Shown piece by piece: positions 55,551-64,000 of a DNA stretch of 64,000 nt (positions within the stretch are counted from its first letter, which is position 1; every line of letters begins with the position of its first letter). The notes under the pieces are model-generated. The model saw nothing but the letters and a program-made list of their open reading frames with translations, made no database searches and was not told the DNA's origin. The stretch comes from an uncultured Pseudomonadales bacterium. Lineage in GTDB: Bacteria > Pseudomonadota > Gammaproteobacteria > Pseudomonadales > UBA7434. The translations under genes were made by a program, and so were the position numbers. Location: NCBI GenBank assembly GCA_943788835.1, contig CALSRU010000002.1, positions 1-64,000 of the forward strand, given 5' to 3'.

Positions 55551-56461
55551 TGAATATTGCCATACTATCGCGTAACAAAAATCTTTATTCCACCCGACGG
55601 ATGGTTGAAGCGGGCATAGAGCGCGGCCATCATGTTCGCGTGCTCGATCATCTACAGTGCTTTATGGACATCACATCAGACAAGCCAAGCATCCATTATA
55701 AAGACGAGGAATTTTCGCCTGCTGATTTTGATGCGGTGATTCCACGCATCGGTGCCTCAGTGACCTTTTATGGTACTGCGGTTGTTCGCCAATTCGAAAT
55801 GATGGGCGCTTACTGCGTTAATGAATCGGTTGCTGTGTCGCGCTCACGCGATAAGTTGCGCTCGCTGCAATTGTTGTCGCGTAAAAATATTGGCATCCCG
55901 ACGACCGCTTTTGCTCACTCAGCCAAAGATGTTGAAGGGTTAATTCGTGAAGTGGGTGGAGCGCCCTGTGTCATAAAGCTGCTCGAGGGAACCCAAGGCA
56001 TTGGCGTGGTATTGGCAGAAACAAAAAAAGCCGCTGAGAGCGTGATTCAAGCGTTTATGGGGCTAAACTCCAACATACTGGTGCAAGAGTTTATTGCCGA
56101 AGCAAACGGCTCTGACATACGTTGCTTCGTTGTGGGAGATAAAGTTATTGCCGCCATGCAGCGACAGGCACCCGAAGGTGAATTCCGCTCTAACATTCAT
56201 CGCGGCGGCACCGCAACACTCGTCAAACTAACACCACAAGAGCGAAAAACAGCCGTCAATACTGCCAAAGTAATGGGACTAAATGTATGCGGCGTTGATT
56301 TGCTGCGATCGAACCGCGGCCCGCTCATAATGGAAGTCAATTCATCACCGGGACTCAGAGGGATTGAAGAGGCTACGCAAAAAGATATTGCTACGCTGAT
56401 CATAGAATTTATTGAAAAGAACGCGAGACCTAGCAGAACAAAAACCCGAGGCTCTGGTTAA
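55550..56461 (+). CDS. rimK: RimK-type ATP-grasp ligase (ribosomal protein S6 glutamate ligase)
   Basis: A 303-residue cytoplasmic ATP-grasp enzyme that adds glutamates to the C-terminus of ribosomal protein S6 or a related target. The N-terminal domain reads [20 protein letters not shown], and the ATP-grasp core has [53 protein letters not shown] and the Mg-binding [18 protein letters not shown]. Length and motifs match RimK. Its start overlaps the stop of the RimB-type gene, and the aspartoacylase-family gene starts 1 bp after its stop, showing a tight operon. Confidence 0.92.
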   Translation: MNIAILSRNKNLYSTRRMVEAGIERGHHVRVLDHLQCFMDITSDKPSIHYKDEEFSPADFDAVIPRIGASVTFYGTAVVRQFEMMGAYCVNESVAVSRSRDKLRSLQLLSRKNIGIPTTAFAHSAKDVEGLIREVGGAPCVIKLLEGTQGIGVVLAETKKAAESVIQAFMGLNSNILVQEFIAEANGSDIRCFVVGDKVIAAMQRQAPEGEFRSNIHRGGTATLVKLTPQERKTAVNTAKVMGLNVCGVDLLRSNRGPLIMEVNSSPGLRGIEEATQKDIATLIIEFIEKNARPSRTKTRGSG

Positions 56462-56462
56462 T

Positions 56463-57536
56463 ATGCCAAGAACGTCCTTTGAAATATGTGGTGAAACCAT
56501 TGCTCCGGGAACACGCGCAACTTTATCGCTACCGCTGCCCAGCCAATCATCCTATACGCCGCTCTCTATGCCGGTACATGTGGTGCATGGGAAAAAAGAC
56601 GGCCCGGTTGTATTTATTTCCGCCGCCATTCACGGTGATGAAATCAACGGTATTGAAGTCATTCGCCGTGTACTACATATCAAAGCGATAAGCCGGCTAC
56701 GCGGCACTTTAATTTGCGTACCCATCGTTAATGTTTACGGCTTCTTTAATCACACTCGCTACCTCCCCGATGGACGCGATCTAAATCGCTCGTTTCCTGG
56801 CTCTAAAAGCGGCTCGCTTGCGGCCCGAGTAGCAAAAATATTTGCCAGCGAAATCGTGGATAAATGCTCTTACGGTATTGACTTACATACCGGCTCTAAC
56901 CATCGCATTAACCTACCGCATATTCGTGCAAACCTCGAAAACCCAGAGTGTGCGCGACTTGCGAAGGCCTTTGGTGCACCCGTGGCTATTGATGCCAACC
57001 TGCGAGACGGTTCACTGCGCCAATACGCAATGGAGAAAGGCCTGTCGATGCTGCTGTATGAGGCTGGCGAAGGCCTGCGCTTTGATAACCTTTCAATAAG
57101 AGCTGGCGTTCGCGGCATAACCAACGTACTGCGCGCGCTGGAAATGATTCCTAACCGAAAAACGGCCGAAAAATCAGGCGCCTCAAAATCAGCTGACAAA
57201 CCCCAAGTGATTGAAACCCGCTCATCACAATGGGTGCGAGCCCCTCAAGCAGGCCTTATGCGTATTGAGGTACCGCTAGGTAGTCGAGTCGAACCGAATC
57301 AGATAGTTGGGCGCATTGCCGACAGTATTGGTGAAAATGAAACGCTCGTTGAATCACCTGTGACTGGCATTATTATTGGGCGCAATAATTTACCGGTAGT
57401 CAACGAAGGTGATGCCCTCTTTCACATCGCGCTATTCGATGATTCTAACGATGTTAAAAAAGCTATCGACAATTTTCAGGACTTGCACATTGAGGGGCTC
57501 GACCCAAATGACTACCCCGACAGCCATGTCATTTAA
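56463..57536 (+). CDS. Succinylglutamate desuccinylase/aspartoacylase family zinc hydrolase
   Basis: A 357-residue enzyme that hydrolyses an amide of an amino acid. Zinc ligands are His and Glu in AAIHGDEINGIEVIRR and His in YGIDLHTGSNHRIN; the catalytic Glu is in MLLYEAGEGLRFDNL. A C-terminal biotinyl-like domain (VRAPQAGLMRIEVPLGSRVE to VTGIIIGRNNLPVVNEGDAL) follows. ATG 56463 directly follows the rimK stop and is preferred to the overlapping in-frame start at 56412. Placed with rimB and rimK, it may trim or modify a glutamylated or acylated product; the real substrate is unknown. Confidence 0.88.
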   Translation: MPRTSFEICGETIAPGTRATLSLPLPSQSSYTPLSMPVHVVHGKKDGPVVFISAAIHGDEINGIEVIRRVLHIKAISRLRGTLICVPIVNVYGFFNHTRYLPDGRDLNRSFPGSKSGSLAARVAKIFASEIVDKCSYGIDLHTGSNHRINLPHIRANLENPECARLAKAFGAPVAIDANLRDGSLRQYAMEKGLSMLLYEAGEGLRFDNLSIRAGVRGITNVLRALEMIPNRKTAEKSGASKSADKPQVIETRSSQWVRAPQAGLMRIEVPLGSRVEPNQIVGRIADSIGENETLVESPVTGIIIGRNNLPVVNEGDALFHIALFDDSNDVKKAIDNFQDLHIEGLDPNDYPDSHVI

Positions 57537-57784
57537 GTATGATCTAAAACATTAATAGGCATTAAAGCTGCCCCCACCTCTCTGTAGCCCCCCCTATTGA
57601 ACCGACCAGTCTCTTTTTTGCTGACTACACCCAGGCTTCCTCAGCAAACCTAATGATGTAGAATATCCCCACGCTGCGCGAAGCAACTAAAGCCTCACCT
57701 CCGGCCTGTTCGACACAAAGTTAGTGATATTATTGCAAGCAATATTGGTTCAACGCCCACTCATAACCCAATGGTCACTTCCCA

Positions 57785-59260
57785 ATGCCCGAATCTTTAA
57801 GAATAGTGCTTGAATTTTTGGTTTACGGCTTCGTGCTTTTATTAGCTGCTTTGTCTCTATTAATTTTAGTGTTTTATATTCAAGACAGGCTGCAAACAAA
57901 GCATGCGGTGAGGCACAACTTTCCTGTTATTGGCCGTTTACGTTATTTGTTTGAAAGCTTTGGTGAGTTTTTTCGCCAGTATTTCATTGCCCTCGATCGC
58001 GAAGAAATGCCGTTTAACCGCGCTCAGCGAAGTTGGGTTTATCGCGCGGCTAAAAATCTTGATAATACAGCTGCCTTCGGTTCAACCGTTGATTTGCGTA
58101 TACCTGGTACTATCTATTTTACTAATAGTTTATACCCACTCCTCGATGCAGAAACATCTGTTGCACCGGTAACCATCGGGCCACTAGCGGCACAGCCTTA
58201 TACAACAACCAGTTTTTTTCATATCTCGGCTATGAGTTATGGTGCTATTTCTGTACCGGCTATCAAAGCATTAGCTAATGGGGCTCGACAAGCCAACATA
58301 TGGCTGAATACTGGCGAAGGCGGACTTACTGAATATCATTTAGCCGCCAACTGTGATTTGGTTTTTCAAATTGGGACCGCTAAATTCGGTGTGCGCGATT
58401 CACAGGGACAGCTCTCAGAAAAGCGGCTTAGAAAAGTGGCCTCTCATGCTTCCGTCAAAATGATAGAAATAAAATTAAGCCAAGGAGCGAAGCCAGGTAA
58501 AGGCGGTATACTTCCTGGCGAGAAAGTGACTGAAGAAATTGCAGCCATTAGGGGTATTGAAATCGGCCAGTCGGCTATTAGTCCTAATCGCTTTAGCGAA
58601 ATATCTAGCTCGGACGAGCTGCTTGATTTCATAGAGCGAGTTAGAACTATTAGTGGTCGCCCGACAGGCATAAAAGTATGTCGCGGGCAACTATCAAGAG
58701 CTAGAACAACTATTCACCGCGAGTTTTGAATCGTGGCGAGAGCTTGCGCGCCAGACTTCATCACCATTGACAGTGGCGACGGCGGCACAGGTGCCGCCCC
58801 GCTTAGCTTAATTGATAATATGGGGGCACCTATAGAAGAAAGCCTTCCGCTGGTGGTAGACCTCCTCAATCGTTTCAAGCTACGCGATAGAATTAAAGTG
58901 ATTGCCAGTGGCAAATTACTCAACCCAGTCGATATTGCTTGGGCCCTTGGTGCCGGAGCAGACTTTGTTAATAGCGCTCGCGGCTTTATGTTCTCGTTAG
59001 GATGCATTCAGGCCATGCGCTGCAACAAAAACACCTGCCCTACCGGCATCACGACTCACGACAAGCGCCTGCAAACAGGCCTTGACCCTATAGATAAAGC
59101 CAGTCGCGTGAGCCATTACGCATTAAATATGCACAAAGAAGTCAACATTATTGCCCGTAGCTGCGGAGTCAGTGACCCCCGCCTACTCAAACGTGAGCAT
59201 ATGCGCTTTATTACCGACAATGGCATAGCGGTGAACTATACCGAACTCTACCCCGGGTAA
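57785..59260 (+). pseudogene. FMN-binding glutamate-synthase-like protein, two compensating indels and an in-frame stop
   Basis: A protein of the glutamate synthase central/FMN-binding domain family with one N-terminal membrane helix (VLEFLVYGFVLLLAALSLLI). Family text: SFFHISAMSYGAISVPAIKA, NTGEGGLTEYHLAANCDLVF, KPGKGGILPGEKVTEEIAAI, DFITIDSGDGGTGAAPLSLI, NSARGFMFSLGCIQAMRCNK (cluster-binding Cys). Translation hits TGA at 58727. The correct reading needs one base removed near 58682 (giving IKVCAGNYQELEQLF) and one added near 58750 (giving ELARPDFITIDSG). These two nearby, opposite single-base changes look like sequence error or very recent decay. The expected whole protein is about 490 residues, the family norm. 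Confidence 0.82.
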
Positions 59261-59313
59261 AGATACGAAAGCTGACTAGCACACACCGCCAGCTACTTTA
59301 AATCAACTAGCAA

Positions 59314-61461
59314 TCAGGCAGCGGTAACGCGCACCGGCACACCGTTTAGCGCGGCATTACCCGATAACTTGTCGTATTGAGCATCGTCAGTCAGGTCATT
59401 CATATTGATACCCTCATGCTGCGATGCGATCGACAGCTGCACGCCCTCGCGCTTGTGCCCCCAACCATGCGGAACGCTAATAACCCCAGGCATCATGTCG
59501 TCACTGGCCTGGACTTGCGTGGTCACTTCGCCGGCTACAGAACTTATAACCACTTGCTGTCCATCCATGATGGATAATTTTGCAAGGTCATACGGGTGCA
59601 TCAGGCATTGCCAGCGCGGCTTACCTTTCACTAAACGATGCGAATTATGCATCCAAGAATTATTACTGCGCACATGACGCCTACCAATCAATAATAGCTC
59701 GCCCTTCGCAACAGTAGGTGCCTCAGTACTGAGCCGTTTAATGTCGATTGGAATATCTTCCCACAGTAAATGAATTTTTTTATCTTCCGTACATAACCGA
59801 TCCAGCAATGACGGAACCAATGGCCCTAAATCAATACCATGAGGGTTGTCCTTTAACACTTGTAAGCTCAATGGGGGCTCGTGGGTACTATTTTTACCGT
59901 AAGGTCCAGCCTGCAAGCCTATATCGATCATCGTGTCGGGCGGCGGTAACAACTGCACGGCAATGTTTTTACATTCGCCAAGTTTGGCAGAAAGTTGATT
60001 AATGATTTCCCAGTCGTGCAGAGCGCCGGCCTCACGCTCAAACACCGGTTCGTTGAAGCGGGTGGTATTGCGCACTGCTAAGCGATGAAAGGCATAATCG
60101 TAATGATCGTGCTCGAGCGCCGTTGTAGGTGGCAAAATATAGTCGGCATGCCGCGTGGTTTCATTGATATATATATCAACTGAGACCATAAAATCCAAAC
60201 CTGAAAAAGCCTCTTCCAAGCGCCGGCCGTTAGGTGCGGATAAAATGGGGTTACCAGCCAGCGTCATCATCGCTTTAATTTGACCCTCTCCTGGCGTGAG
60301 TATTTCTTCAGCCAACACTGTGCTTGGAAACTCACCGGAAAATTCTGGCAAGCCACTTACGCGGCTACGAAACGCGTTAAAGTGACCAGCCCCGGGCTCG
60401 CCGGGCTGAACGTAACCCACCGCCGACGACGCTACTAGTGCGCCACCTGGCTTATCGACGTGATCGGTGAGTATATTAATAACCTGAATAGCCCACTGGC
60501 ATAAAGCCCCATGCATCTGCACAGAAACGCCCATACGGCCATAGCAAACGGCTCTTGGTGTGCTAGCTAGCTCTCGAGCAATACTCTCGATAGTGGCGGC
60601 CGCAATACCTGTGTGTTGCGCAGCTAATGCCGGAGTAAATGCCTCAACTAATTCTGGCAATTGCTCTAAATCCGTTAGGTGCTGGCTAAGATGACCCGGG
60701 TTGACTAGGCCCTCTTTGAAAAGAACGGCAATGATAGCGAGTAACAAATAGGCATCGCTGCCCGGTTTTATAAAGTGATGCTCATCGGCAATCGCAGCCG
60801 TTTCAGTTTTGCGCGGGTCAATGACGACGAATCTACCACCGCGTTGCTGAATCGCTTTCAAACGATTTTTCACATCGGGCACCGTCATCAAACTGCCATT
60901 GGACGCCAGAGGGTTTCCACCAATAATCAGCATATAATCGGTGTGATCGATATCGGGTATGGGGATTAAAAATTGATGACCATAAAACTGGTAAGCCACT
61001 AGCTGGTGCGGTAACTGGTCTAACGATGTCGCCGAAAAATTATTGCGTGTGCCCAACGCCTTGCGTAAAACCTTAGCATGGGTAATGTTGCCATAGTTGT
61101 GCACATTAGGGTTGCCTGCATAGACCCCCAAAGCATTACTACCATGCGCACTTTGCACCTGAGCAATACGTTCAGCGACCTCAGTCAAGGCCTGCTCCCA
61201 ACTTATTTCTTGCCATTGCCCATCGACCTTCTTGACCGGTTTACGCAATCGATCGGGGTCCTCGTGTAAATCTTGTAATGCCACGGCTTTAGGACAAATA
61301 TGACCCCGGCTGAACGGATCGTCAGGATCGCCCTTAATTGATAAAATTTGCTCGCCCTGAGTTTGTATTGCAACACCACAAATAGCCTCACACAAATGGC
61401 AAGCGCGGTAGTGCATTTTAATAGGGGCATCAGCATTGCTAGGATCAATGGTAGAGGACAT
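59314..61461 (-). CDS. Molybdopterin-dependent oxidoreductase
   Basis: A 715-residue enzyme of the DMSO-reductase superfamily. The N-terminal [4Fe-4S] motif is Cys21-x2-Cys24-x3-Cys28-x27-Cys56 (YRACHLCEAICGVA to GHICPKAVA). Then come molybdopterin-binding text such as ALGVYAGNPNVHNYGNITHA, YMLIIGGNPLASNGS, FVVIDPRKTETAAIADEHHF and the C-terminal RRHVRSNNSWMHNSHRL and VPHGWGHKREGVQLS. No Tat signal is visible, so the enzyme is probably cytoplasmic. It resembles formate dehydrogenase-like and acetylene-hydratase-like members; the substrate is unknown. No partner subunit is adjacent. Confidence 0.88.
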   Translation of the reverse strand: MSSTIDPSNADAPIKMHYRACHLCEAICGVAIQTQGEQILSIKGDPDDPFSRGHICPKAVALQDLHEDPDRLRKPVKKVDGQWQEISWEQALTEVAERIAQVQSAHGSNALGVYAGNPNVHNYGNITHAKVLRKALGTRNNFSATSLDQLPHQLVAYQFYGHQFLIPIPDIDHTDYMLIIGGNPLASNGSLMTVPDVKNRLKAIQQRGGRFVVIDPRKTETAAIADEHHFIKPGSDAYLLLAIIAVLFKEGLVNPGHLSQHLTDLEQLPELVEAFTPALAAQHTGIAAATIESIARELASTPRAVCYGRMGVSVQMHGALCQWAIQVINILTDHVDKPGGALVASSAVGYVQPGEPGAGHFNAFRSRVSGLPEFSGEFPSTVLAEEILTPGEGQIKAMMTLAGNPILSAPNGRRLEEAFSGLDFMVSVDIYINETTRHADYILPPTTALEHDHYDYAFHRLAVRNTTRFNEPVFEREAGALHDWEIINQLSAKLGECKNIAVQLLPPPDTMIDIGLQAGPYGKNSTHEPPLSLQVLKDNPHGIDLGPLVPSLLDRLCTEDKKIHLLWEDIPIDIKRLSTEAPTVAKGELLLIGRRHVRSNNSWMHNSHRLVKGKPRWQCLMHPYDLAKLSIMDGQQVVISSVAGEVTTQVQASDDMMPGVISVPHGWGHKREGVQLSIASQHEGINMNDLTDDAQYDKLSGNAALNGVPVRVTAA

Positions 61462-61706
61462 AGTTGGCGCTTCCCGCTGTATCTCGCAGCATGAGGGTTA
61501 CTGAAGTGATTGGCACGCCAAGTATATAGTAATGCACTTAACAACTGACGCATCCATACCAATGTTTCATCGAGTAAAAAAGAGGCCAGCCCTACCCGAC
61601 ACTAAACTTTCGACATGAAAACATGAAAAATCTTTTACTGCAGCATTGCGTTAAACGGAATTTTTAGCCACCATAGCCCGAACGCCAATCTTGACAGGAA
61701 TAAATT

Positions 61707-61898
61707 ATGGACATGCAGGTTTCAGGTTTTTTTGGCTTGCTGATACTCATTGCCGATGTGTGGGCAATTTTAAATATATTACAAAGCAGCAGCAGCATGG
61801 CTAAAAAATGTCTGTGGGTGGTAGTCATTTTAGTGCTACCTCTGATTGGTCTTATCATTTGGTGGCTGTTTGGACCGCGCGAGTCAAAATTTTTATAG
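61707..61898 (+). CDS. Small membrane protein, PLDc_N domain
   Basis: A 63-residue protein with two membrane helices (FFGLLILIADVWAILNIL and CLWVVVILVLPLIGLIIW) ending WWLFGPRESKFL, the PLDc_N (phospholipase D-nuclease N-terminal) pattern. AGGA precedes the ATG. Such short proteins occur widely without a catalytic domain; function unknown. Its TAG stop abuts the stop of the convergent dehydrogenase gene with no bases between. Confidence 0.85.
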   Translation: MDMQVSGFFGLLILIADVWAILNILQSSSSMAKKCLWVVVILVLPLIGLIIWWLFGPRESKFL

Positions 61899-63038
61899 CT
61901 AATAAGCATTTTCTCGATTAACAAAATTGATAAGCCTGTCTCCAACAATGTAGCGCCGCAAATTTTCTTGTGCGATTAGGCGCGTCAGCTGGAGACTTTT
62001 GTTTGACATTGCCGCCACATGCGGAGTGATGATCACATTTTTAAAACCCCACAAAGGGCTTGTTTTAGGTAACGGTTCGGGGTTTACTACATCCAACCCC
62101 GCCCCACCAATAGTATTATTTTCTAGCGCACTCACCAAGGCAGCCGTGTCAACGGTACCGCCGCGGCCTACATTGATAAATAGCGCATCGGTAGGCATTG
62201 CGTGAAAAAACTCGGCATCAACAAGATTTTGCGTTGCTGGAGTTAAAGGCAAGGCGTTAATGACCACATCGGCTTGTGCTGCAAGCGCGAGCGCCTCGTG
62301 CGACAAGCCCACATAATCAACATAATCGGGCCCCTCTCGACGACTATTGCGCGTAGCAACCACGCGCATACCCAAACCATGCGCGCGTTGTGCCGCTTCA
62401 CGACCTATGCTGCCCAGCCCCAGCACCAATACCGTTTTACCTTCAAATGACCAAAAATTTTCACGGGGCAGCGCGTTATTACCAGCCCAATGTTGCTCAA
62501 GCATATTACGCTGGTAGAGTGGCAAGTTACGCCCGAGTGAAAACATCAACGCAATGGCATGCTCAGCTATGGTTGAAGCGCTAGCACCGCGACTATTAGT
62601 TAATAAAAGATCGTCGGAATTTTTTATTTTTGAATGGGCCAAACACCCTTCAATGCCCACGGAATAACTATGCACCCAATGGGTATTTTTTATTGCACGC
62701 AAATTAGATGGCACAGAACACGTACTCAATATCACATCAAAGGGCCCTGACGGAACCTCTTTAAAAGCAAAACCAGGAACTTTATAAACATCGACGCCTT
62801 CTAACTCTTGCTCGAGTCCGTCGGTAATCCCCATTGATGCCAACGTTACCAGTATGCGCTCAGGCTTGCGCCAACCGGGCATCTCGCGCGCCGGCAAATC
62901 GCTCAACACAAACCCTTCTAGCGCCTCAGGTAAACGGTCATCAGACCGACCTTTGTCCGCCACACTCAGCGTTGTACTGCAGCTAGCTAATAAAGCCAGT
63001 AGGCAAACAATAAAAATTGTATTTACGGCAACCTTCAT
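61899..63038 (-). CDS. D-2-hydroxyacid dehydrogenase with a lipoprotein signal
   Basis: A 379-residue NAD(P)-dependent dehydrogenase. The cofactor motif is VLVLGLGSIGREAAQRAHGL and the catalytic triad is complete: Arg in INVGRGGTVDTAAL, Glu in DVVNPEPLPKTSPL, His in NVIITPHVAAMS. The N-terminus (VNTIFIVCLLALLASCSTT) is a clear lipoprotein signal with lipobox LASC, unusual for an enzyme needing NAD(P)H. ATG 63038 has an AGGA 9 bp upstream; the in-frame TTG 63056 is less likely. Either the protein is exported and uses a periplasmic cofactor or has another role, or the hydrophobic start has another function. It has no operon partner. Confidence 0.85.
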   Translation of the reverse strand: MKVAVNTIFIVCLLALLASCSTTLSVADKGRSDDRLPEALEGFVLSDLPAREMPGWRKPERILVTLASMGITDGLEQELEGVDVYKVPGFAFKEVPSGPFDVILSTCSVPSNLRAIKNTHWVHSYSVGIEGCLAHSKIKNSDDLLLTNSRGASASTIAEHAIALMFSLGRNLPLYQRNMLEQHWAGNNALPRENFWSFEGKTVLVLGLGSIGREAAQRAHGLGMRVVATRNSRREGPDYVDYVGLSHEALALAAQADVVINALPLTPATQNLVDAEFFHAMPTDALFINVGRGGTVDTAALVSALENNTIGGAGLDVVNPEPLPKTSPLWGFKNVIITPHVAAMSNKSLQLTRLIAQENLRRYIVGDRLINFVNRENAY

Positions 63039-63056
63039 AGCAAATCCTATTGGCAA

Positions 63057-63621
63057 GGGGTATTGCGCTTCATTTACGGAGAGCCAAACAGAGCGCGGCT
63101 TTTAAAATGAACTTTTTGTTGAGGTCTTTCTCTAGCCTAAGATCAAATTAAACCGCTAAAAAACTCAGTTCAGTGGCTTGAGAATAAGCGTGTTGAGATA
63201 CGATGTATAGTCTTTAGCACGACCTAAACTTTTCGTAATTTTCCGTATCTTTCCATATCTTTTGTATCATCTCCTCTGTGCCTAACCTTTTGTAGCTTAT
63301 TGCAAACTTCCAACTTATCCACCATCACACAGCGCGCTTAAAAACCAGCTATAGAGCAACGCATATAAAGCAACGCGTATATATTGCTGCATACAAGTCA
63401 CCGCCTATGATAAAGCTCGCCATTTACTCTGTGTAAACAGCGCATGATCGATTGATTTAGCGCTATAATTAGACCGCCAAACCGGTACTGCGCTGCACGA
63501 TTCGTTTAGCGACCGTGATTTTATTGACACTCAATCCTTACACAGTGACTTCGCTTGACCTAGCGAAGCCCTTCACGCCACCTGCCCATTGTGCTCGGGC
63601 CATCAACTGGAATAAAAACAA
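63057..63621. other. Intergenic region with phased short repeats
   Basis: A 565-bp gap. It contains four 10-bp-phased TTTCCRTATC-like repeats (63230-63269), a spaced direct repeat AGCAACGC (63355-63362 and 63369-63376) and a possible -10 element TATAAT (63464-63469) for the thioesterase gene. No gene or tRNA was seen. Confidence 0.5.
63230..63269. repeat. Four 10-bp phased imperfect repeats
   Basis: Successive units TTTTCGTAAT, TTTCCGTATC, TTTCCATATC and TTTTGTATCA. The 10-bp period places each on the same DNA face, as for a regulator binding cooperatively or a short iteron-like array. Confidence 0.55.
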
Positions 63622-64000
63622 GTGAGTAAAATTCTCGAAGCCTTGCAGCTGGATCAAATCGAAGAAGATACTTATGAAGGGAGAAGTAGAGACATAGGCA
63701 CACCCCAAGTTTATGGCGGACAAGTGCTAGGGCAGGCCTTAGAAGCCGCACGGCGTACGGTAGAAGGCCGCGAGGTGCACTCGGTGCATGCCTATTTTCT
63801 GCGGCGTGGTGACTTCGATATACCCATTATTTACCAGGTAGACCGCAATCGAGATGGCGGCAGCTTCACCGCAAGGCGAGTAGTTGCAAGCCAGCACGGC
63901 AAACCCATATTCACATTGTCGGCTTCATTTCAAAAACAAGAAACTGGACTTGATCACTACGAATCAATAACAATGCCAGCCACACCCGACCAATTAACCG
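63622..64000 (+). CDS. tesB: Acyl-CoA thioesterase II, 5' part only
   Basis: The N-terminal part of a TesB-type hot-dog-fold thioesterase that hydrolyses acyl-CoA to free acid and CoA. Text from the GTG start includes [58 protein letters not shown] and [20 protein letters not shown], closely matching TesB. GTG 63622 is the first possible start after an in-frame TAA (63613-63615), with GGA about 11 bp upstream. The gene runs off the window, so the C-terminal catalytic half is not seen. Confidence 0.9.
   Translation, partial: MSKILEALQLDQIEEDTYEGRSRDIGTPQVYGGQVLGQALEAARRTVEGREVHSVHAYFLRRGDFDIPIIYQVDRNRDGGSFTARRVVASQHGKPIFTLSASFQKQETGLDHYESITMPATPDQLT

Noticed and set aside
1-64000. tRNA, rRNA, CRISPR, insertion sequences, prophage
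   Set aside because: No cloverleaf-like sequence, spacer-repeat array, transposase or phage gene was recognised on either strand.

Overview
The window looks like the chromosome of a marine, aerobic, heterotrophic gammaproteobacterium of moderate GC, plausibly from the Cellvibrionales (SAR92/OM60/Spongiibacter-like). The evidence is a green-type proteorhodopsin, several TonB-dependent receptors, an MSHA-type pilin, a vanadium-haloperoxidase-like protein, a DUF3604/parvulin/HupE cluster and a rimB-rimK-aspartoacylase cluster. The lineage is inferred from gene content only. I found no rRNA, tRNA, CRISPR array, insertion sequence or prophage.

Layout. 1-4137 (minus): a surface-polysaccharide export pair, an SLBB/Wza-like exporter and a Wzi-like outer-membrane protein, both broken by single-base indels. 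4.5-12.5 kb: a twin-receiver regulator, a Baeyer-Villiger-type monooxygenase, a pilin, a GH3 glucosidase, a DUF1456 protein and proteorhodopsin. 12.5-25.7 kb: a ZnuD-like receptor with a His/Cys-rich small protein, a vanadium-haloperoxidase-like protein, an SMP-30 lactonase, methylmalonate-semialdehyde dehydrogenase, a nitroreductase, a rhodanese, a candidate small RNA, two uncharacterised proteins, glyoxalase I and MsrA. 26-36.2 kb: a complete RND efflux operon, then DUF3604, a membrane-anchored parvulin and HupE. 36.5-40.7 kb: four acyl-CoA/beta-oxidation-type genes.

41-45 kb is the most unusual part. It holds an exosortase-family membrane protein in which the residues aligned with the catalytic Cys and His are Thr and Asn. 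About 2.3 kb away lies a secreted protein with an exosortase-style C-terminal tail (VPVPAF motif, hydrophobic helix, Arg cluster). Between them are a SEC-C/2-oxoglutarate oxygenase fusion and a SAM methyltransferase. 45.4-49 kb: a large TonB-dependent receptor and a small exported protein. 49-54.7 kb: a glutathione transferase, a copper module (frameshifted CopA-type ATPase plus membrane cupredoxin), a histidine phosphatase and a flavin monooxygenase. 55-57.5 kb: a RimB-type protease, a RimK-type ligase and an aspartoacylase-family enzyme. 57.8-64 kb: a broken FMN-binding glutamate-synthase-like gene, a molybdopterin oxidoreductase, a PLDc_N peptide, a lipoprotein-signal 2-hydroxyacid dehydrogenase and the start of acyl-CoA thioesterase II.

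Eight single-base frame breaks fall in four genes, five of them in the first 3.3 kb. Sequence alone cannot say whether these are pseudogenes or assembly errors. Functional calls come from recognised motifs and family resemblance read by eye; no database search was run.
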